This document shows, one piece after another, positions 23,520 to 64,000 of a DNA stretch of 64,000 nt. Position 1 is the first letter of the stretch. Every line of letters begins with the position of its first letter. This stretch comes from Meghimatium bilineatum. Taxonomy: Eukaryota; Mollusca; Gastropoda; Stylommatophora; Philomycidae. The position numbers and the translations under genes were made by a program. The notes beneath the pieces were generated by a model. The model worked only from the letters and a program-made list of their open reading frames with translations. It searched no databases and was not told where the DNA came from. The DNA lies in contig CM067322.1 of the NCBI GenBank assembly GCA_034231615.1, forward strand, positions 67,255,354-67,319,353, in the 5' to 3' direction.

Positions 23520-23875
23520 TCCAGAGATTATGTGATTACTGGTTTTACTTGATTATGTGATTACTGGTTTTACTTGATGTATTCATCACTGGTTTTACTT
23601 GATGTATTCATCACTGGTTTTACTTGATGTATTCATCACTGGTTTTACTTGCTGTATTCATCACTGGTTTTACTTGCTGTGTTTTCATTGACTAAAATGT
23701 ATATCCAGAGATGATGTGATCACTAGTTGTGCTTGCTGTATTTTAGTTTTACTTGCTGCATTTTCATTGAACAACTTATATCTAGAGATGATGTGATCAC
23801 TGGTTTTAATTGTTGTTTTTTCATTAACTAACTTATATCTAGAGATGATGTGATCACTGGTTTTACTTGCCCAGA
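23520..23875. repeat. 25-bp minisatellite nested in a longer repeat
   Basis: A core of about six copies of CACTGGTTTTACTTGATGTA plus TTCAT. Around it the longer segment TATATCCAGAGATGATGTGA recurs at 23517, 23700, 23776 and 23834. Confidence 0.88.
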
Positions 23876-23884
23876 TCTGATACC

Positions 23885-23995
23885 AAATGTCTTAGGCTTG
23901 GTCAACCTAGAAGCTGTTATTGGTGCACACATAAAATCAAACCTGGACTAGGAAGCCAGTGCACTGTCCACTGACCTACATCTGCTCCCAAAATT
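23885..23995 (-). mobile_element. tRNA-like SINE head
   Basis: The minus strand starts GGGAGCAGATGTAGGTCAGT, continues GGACAGTGCACTGGCTTCC (box A region), and has CCAGGTTTGATTTTATG (degraded box B). It lies downstream of the CCDC88 3' UTR in the same orientation. Confidence 0.55.
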
Positions 23996-24399
23996 GGAGG
24001 AGAATAAAACAATTCTCAATAATTCTAAAACCTTTAGAATTATACAAATAAGTATTCACAAAAGTAATAATGTTGAAAATAAAACTAATAAAATTTAACA
24101 TTGTTAAAATGTTCAGAAGAAATACAAGAAAGACATAAACATTTTGTCTTAAAATAAAATAAAATAAAATCTCCAGTACTATGACAAACATATAATCAAC
24201 AAAATTTCACAATTCTTATTCATGGAGCAAAAAACCTGCTCAATAAAATTAAAACTCTGACAGTAAAAACTGTAAATATCTAAGGACATAACTTGGGAAG
24301 TTATAGATTTTATGGATCTCATTAACAAAAATTCAAACAGACTGAAAATTAGAACAAAAACCAATACATAACTGCAAGCAACATGAAAATGATCTTGTA
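23996..24399. other. AT-rich, no gene seen
   Basis: Very AT-rich sequence with chance open frames only. Confidence 0.4.
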
Positions 24400-24404
24400 C
24401 CAGG

Positions 24405-24410
24405 TTTATT
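24405..24410 (-). promoter_or_regulatory. Second candidate polyadenylation hexamer AATAAA
   Basis: AATAAA 748 bases after the stop codon, close to the first hexamer. Either could direct cleavage. Confidence 0.35.
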
Positions 24411-24457
24411 TTGTAGATTTAAATGTATAAACTATTTTTCTCTGTGATGTTTGGTTA

Positions 24458-24463
24458 TTTATT
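24458..24463 (-). promoter_or_regulatory. Candidate polyadenylation hexamer AATAAA
   Basis: First AATAAA on the transcribed strand after the stop, 695 bases downstream. A second lies at 24405-24410. In AT-rich DNA such hexamers also arise by chance. Confidence 0.4.
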
Positions 24464-25157
24464 CCACTACCATTTCAAGTACAATTGATAGGAACTCTCT
24501 CAGATGATGCCAACTTGACAAACAATATCAATAGCTTACCATTAACTGTGCTCGTACACCATTTCCCCATAAACAAAATCTGTCACCGCCATGCAAATAT
24601 GAATGACTAACACATCTTTATCTCTTGATGTAACGACACACAATAAGCCATGTAAGCCTTCATTTTAAGCAATAAATAATAGATTATATTTTTCTGTCCA
24701 TTAAGTAGATGCAGTGGAATGTAAAGGAATACATTATTGCACATTTGGTGATAATATCATTTTTGCAGACTTCTACTCAAGGTTATGGTGAATAGAACAA
24801 TTAATAAACAATTTATCAATGTCATTATACATCAGAAATTGTCAAGTGTGCTGTGTGCAACACTTGGATAATTTAGTTTGTCTCTGCAAAGGAGGTCACT
24901 TTTATATTGTTGATGTATTCTACAGCTAAACCATCATATACAGAGCATTAAATACAGGCCCCGAAGATCACGCAATCAACACCTGACCGGGACTCTGAGT
25001 CTACATATACTGAGATGGCTGCTGGAACGGAGCAATTATGGGAATGGCCCATGTGCTGTAAAACTAGTTTATAATCAAGAAGAATACAGAGCTTTAAGGG
25101 CAGACTATGTAATGTCAACTTCATGTCTGAAGAGCAGATGTGGTGACTACAAAGAAA

Positions 25158-59769
<34,612 letters not shown>

Positions 59770-60480
59770 CTGAAAAAAATATCAAATATTAGTTTCATGC
59801 AATACTTGTATCATTCATAGAAAATTGAAATGATGCTGGTTTGTTTTGCTTCGTAAGAATTATGTTGCACCAAGATGGCGATGCAGTCAGACACTTTTGG
59901 ATGCTACAATACGGTCGTACTCTACACAAAAATGTGCACACGGTCCCCTAAAAACTAGCTTTCATGTAGTTATTATAAGATACTTCCCTACCGTCTAAGT
60001 CAGAAAATACGGTCCACAAGGCACAGAACTTGAAGATGGCATTTATGCTATATAATTGAATCCATGCGTCATACAGCAAGCAGTAGAAATGTTTTTCAAG
60101 AATGTAGACACATAGCAAACAGCAGGGACCAAATAACTGCTTCACTGTTCTCAGAGCAACAATCTGACCCACAGGAGCTTCTCTGTAAAGCAAATTGTGG
60201 GGAACCCAAGATGACCTAAAACAAACCGCTCTATACATGACCAATATGGGCTGGATGTTTAACAATTGATCGAGAATGAACAGTTGAAGAAGAATGAATA
60301 ATAACGCTTTTGTTTCCCATGTGTAAATGGTGGTTTCTCCAGGTTTTCATATCTAGAATTCTCAGACTTGCTGAGCTACAAAATGCTTTGAAAGAGTGTG
60401 TGGTTTATAATATTTTATGCAGATAAGAATCATATGCTTCATAATAAACATGAAAAGATCAGGGCTAGTCACAGACCATA
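59770..60480. other. Upstream intron sequence, no exon recognised
   Basis: I searched the minus strand for the preceding CCDC88 exon (which must end in phase 2) and saw none. CAAGATGGCGATGC near 59871 is a YY1-like word only. Confidence 0.4.
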
Positions 60481-60481
60481 T

Positions 60482-61900
<1,419 letters not shown>

Positions 61901-61904
61901 GAAA

Positions 61905-62175
61905 CTGACCTTAATCAACAATATAAGAAAAAGGCAATCTTCTTTTTAGGCCACTTCATGAGACAGGCAGGTTTAGAGAACAGTCACAACAGGTAAAATT
62001 GAAGGCAACAGAGACAGAGGGTGACAACGTGAGAAAATATTAGACAGTTTGACAGCCTGGCACGGCAAGGAAACAATAACGACCTTGATACATAAATACT
62101 GTGGACAGAGAGCTGTGGAGAGCCATGACCGCCTACGCCAGCCAGCATGGCACCTGATGATAATGATGAGGTGTG
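61905..62175 (+). mobile_element. LINE 3'-end fragment, lineage 2
   Basis: FFLGHFMRQAGLENS, GKIEGNRDRG, ENIRQFDSLARQ or LTAWHGKETITTLIHKY, then RAVESHDRLRQPAWHLMIMM in neighbouring frames, ending in a GATGATAATGATGA tail. Matches the 3' end of 41640-43345. Confidence 0.82.
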
Positions 62176-62865
62176 GAAATCTATGTTATCAGAGTTGCCA
62201 TATTAGAAATAAAGGAAGCAATGTTTTAAATAATAATTTTCCGATAAAAAAAATATTTTCACCCCCTTTTCATCTTTACAACCTTCTTGTATCACTCTCA
62301 TACACAAACAAAGCTTACACCAATATATGGAGTATTCAATTATTTATTTACTATTTTAAATCTCTAATAATAAAAAAGTTATTATACTTTTCAAACAGTA
62401 ACACTCATGTTTGTTTGTGCTTGTTTTTTTGTTAAAATATGTCATTACCACTTTCTCGTATCTATTGTATCACACATACAAAAAAAACAAATTACACACA
62501 TATTTACAGTATGCAATTCTTTATTAACACATGCACAAATTATTTTTAAATCTCTAAGATTAAATAAATATATTGCATTTTCTAAAAAAATAAAAAAAAA
62601 TAACACAAACACAAATTTTCAAAAAATTCCAGTGGCTAGGGAAAGATTGTGTTATTCTGATCCGGCATGTTAAAAGTTAAACTATAAGTTACTGTAGTAA
62701 AATGTATGTCTATATTATTCAAATACAGGTTTGTGTAAATCTGTGCAGTCATGGACCAATGCACAAGTCCCCATTTATCAAGGACATAACACTTCTTCAG
62801 TGTCTCTGTGCTGATTTTTAAAATATAGACATCTGTGCGATAGTCCTTGTCTATGTAGGTGATTT
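62176..62865. other. Intron sequence, no gene seen
   Basis: AT-rich with A- and T-runs. Two loosely similar blocks start at about 62280 and 62455 (CTCTCATACACAAACAAAGC and ATCACACATACAAAAAAAAC), suggesting an old duplication of about 180 bp. Confidence 0.4.
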
Positions 62866-62871
62866 CTCAGT

Positions 62872-63552
62872 ATGTTCTCATACATGTCATGAAGCACAAT
62901 ATGTTCTCATACATGTCATGAAGCACATTATGTTCTCATACATGTCATGAAGCACATTATGTTCTCATACATGTCATGAAGCACATTATGTTCTCATACA
63001 TGTCATGAAGCACATTATGTTCTCATGCATGTCATGAAGCACATTATGTTCTCATGCATGTCATGAAGCACATTATGTTCTCATGCATGTCATGAAGCAC
63101 ATTATGTTCTCATGCATGTCATGAAGCACATTATGTTCTCATACATGTCATGAAGCACATTATGTTCTCATACATGTCATGAAGCACATTATGTTCTCAT
63201 ACATGTCATGAAGCACAATATGTTCTCATGCATGTCATGAAGCACATTATGTTCTCATACATGTCATGAAGCACATTATGTTCTCATGCATGTCATGAAG
63301 CACATTATGTTCTCATACATGTCATGAAGCACATTATGTTCTCATGCATGTCATGAAGCACATTATGTTCTCATACATGTCATGAAGCACATTATGTTCT
63401 CATACATGTCATGAAGCACATTATGTTATCATACATGTCATGAAGCACATTATGTTCTCATACATGTCATGAAGCACATTATGTTCTCATACATGTCATG
63501 AAGCACATTATGTTCTCATACATGTCATGAAGCACATTATGTTCTCATACAT
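62872..63552. repeat. 29-bp minisatellite
   Basis: About 23 units of CATGAAGCACATTATGTTCT plus CATACATGT. A CATGCATGT variant alternates with the main type over 63210-63350. Confidence 0.96.
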
Positions 63553-63661
63553 TCAAGATAGTGATAGTTATCTCTTAACTGATTTTCCTATTAATTCAAG
63601 ACTGATGGCATAAAACACTCACATTTGTGTTCATCTTTGACTGACATATATCCATGTAGAT

Positions 63662-63836
63662 CAGAGGCAGGCAACCTATTTTGGGACAATGGGTCAGATT
63701 GACTTTTCTTTATGTGATAAGGGACCAGAAACTTCTTTGGAGCTCTAAGTAGTATTTTCTTAATTCTGGGCCAGCACTTTCAGATCAGCCTGGTGGATCA
63801 GAACAAAATTACTGACCGTATTTTGTCCACCACTGA
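63662..63836. mobile_element. Candidate hAT-type MITE
   Basis: The left end CAGAGGCAGGCAACCTA and the complement of the right end, CAGTGGTGGACAAAATA, share most positions. Flanks ATGTAGAT and ATATTGAT agree at 6 of 8 bases, consistent with an aged 8-bp hAT target duplication. About 175 bp, no coding capacity. Confidence 0.6.
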
Positions 63837-63924
63837 TATTGATTCTTGAATCCACAGTTCTGTTAATGATGTATATGTTGAGCTATTGCCGCTAATAATA
63901 CAGCGACACAATGCATTTTCATTC

Positions 63925-64000
63925 TCTTGACTACATCCTGCTGGAAATCTAGTAGAACCATTGTCCTGCTACCAGAGAGAACCAGTGGGTGTTTGAGAAT
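63925..64000 (+). mobile_element. Family B repeat cut by the window end
   Basis: TGACTACATCCTGCTGGAAA, TCTAGTAGAACCATTGTCCT and GGGTGTTTGAGAAT are the complement of the 5' part of 36287-36452. Inverted relative to most other copies. Confidence 0.75.

Larger units (their letters stand above)
24400..25157 (-). other. CCDC88: Probable 3' UTR of the CCDC88 gene
   Basis: The sequence after the stop contains no coding or strong repeat signal. The first canonical AATAAA hexamers on the minus strand lie about 700 bases downstream. The end point is inferred from those hexamers only. Confidence 0.5.

Overview
The window is AT-rich animal nuclear DNA. It shows spliced exons with GT-AG introns, large introns, tRNA-derived SINEs, degraded non-LTR retrotransposons, a Penelope-like retroelement fossil and many minisatellites. 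The protein and the repeats suggest an invertebrate, probably a lophotrochozoan such as a mollusc. That taxon is an inference from repeat style and is weak.

One host gene is recognised. On the minus strand, 13 exons between 59769 and 25158 encode the C-terminal 1423 residues of a CCDC88-family protein (Girdin/Daple). All splice junctions keep phase. The first 440 or so visible residues are coiled coil with family signatures such as LLLKDHLVELERQ, LHEQLTIEYESLISEHGSLK and ELRRQKERLEEKIM. A basic linker follows, then a disordered Ser/Gln/His-rich tail of about 850 residues in one 2.5-kb exon. The tail ends in YGCV, the Daple-type PDZ-binding terminus. The 5' exons (Hook domain and early coiled coil) lie beyond position 64000.

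Positions 1-25157 hold no recognisable host gene. They contain LINE fragments (an RNase-H-type I/Jockey-like lineage and several lineages seen only by their 3' ends), two tRNA-derived SINEs sharing a central domain, (GAA)n-tailed repeats, Penelope-like remains at 16838-17870 with solo flank copies elsewhere, and minisatellites at 6.9, 7.6-8.6, 10.7-11.4, 14.0-14.6, 16.4, 19.1-19.8, 22.2-22.8 and 23.5 kb.

The introns of the CCDC88 gene are equally repeat-laden. Ten of twelve LINE fragments there lie antisense to the gene. Three observations tie repeat growth to the exons. The 3' end of the 59.5-kb exon with its splice donor is tandemly duplicated into the intron. The splice acceptor of the 52.7-kb exon is tandemly triplicated. 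A decayed partial copy of the 59.5-kb exon sits at about 54.0 kb, beyond the next exon. Several arrays have higher-order structure (4 x 46, 5 x 42 and about 231 bp), and at least eight unrelated arrays have units of 40-47 bp. A 1.4-kb element with terminal inverted repeats and TA flanks (32629-34036) and a LINE RNase H piece both interrupt one older minisatellite.
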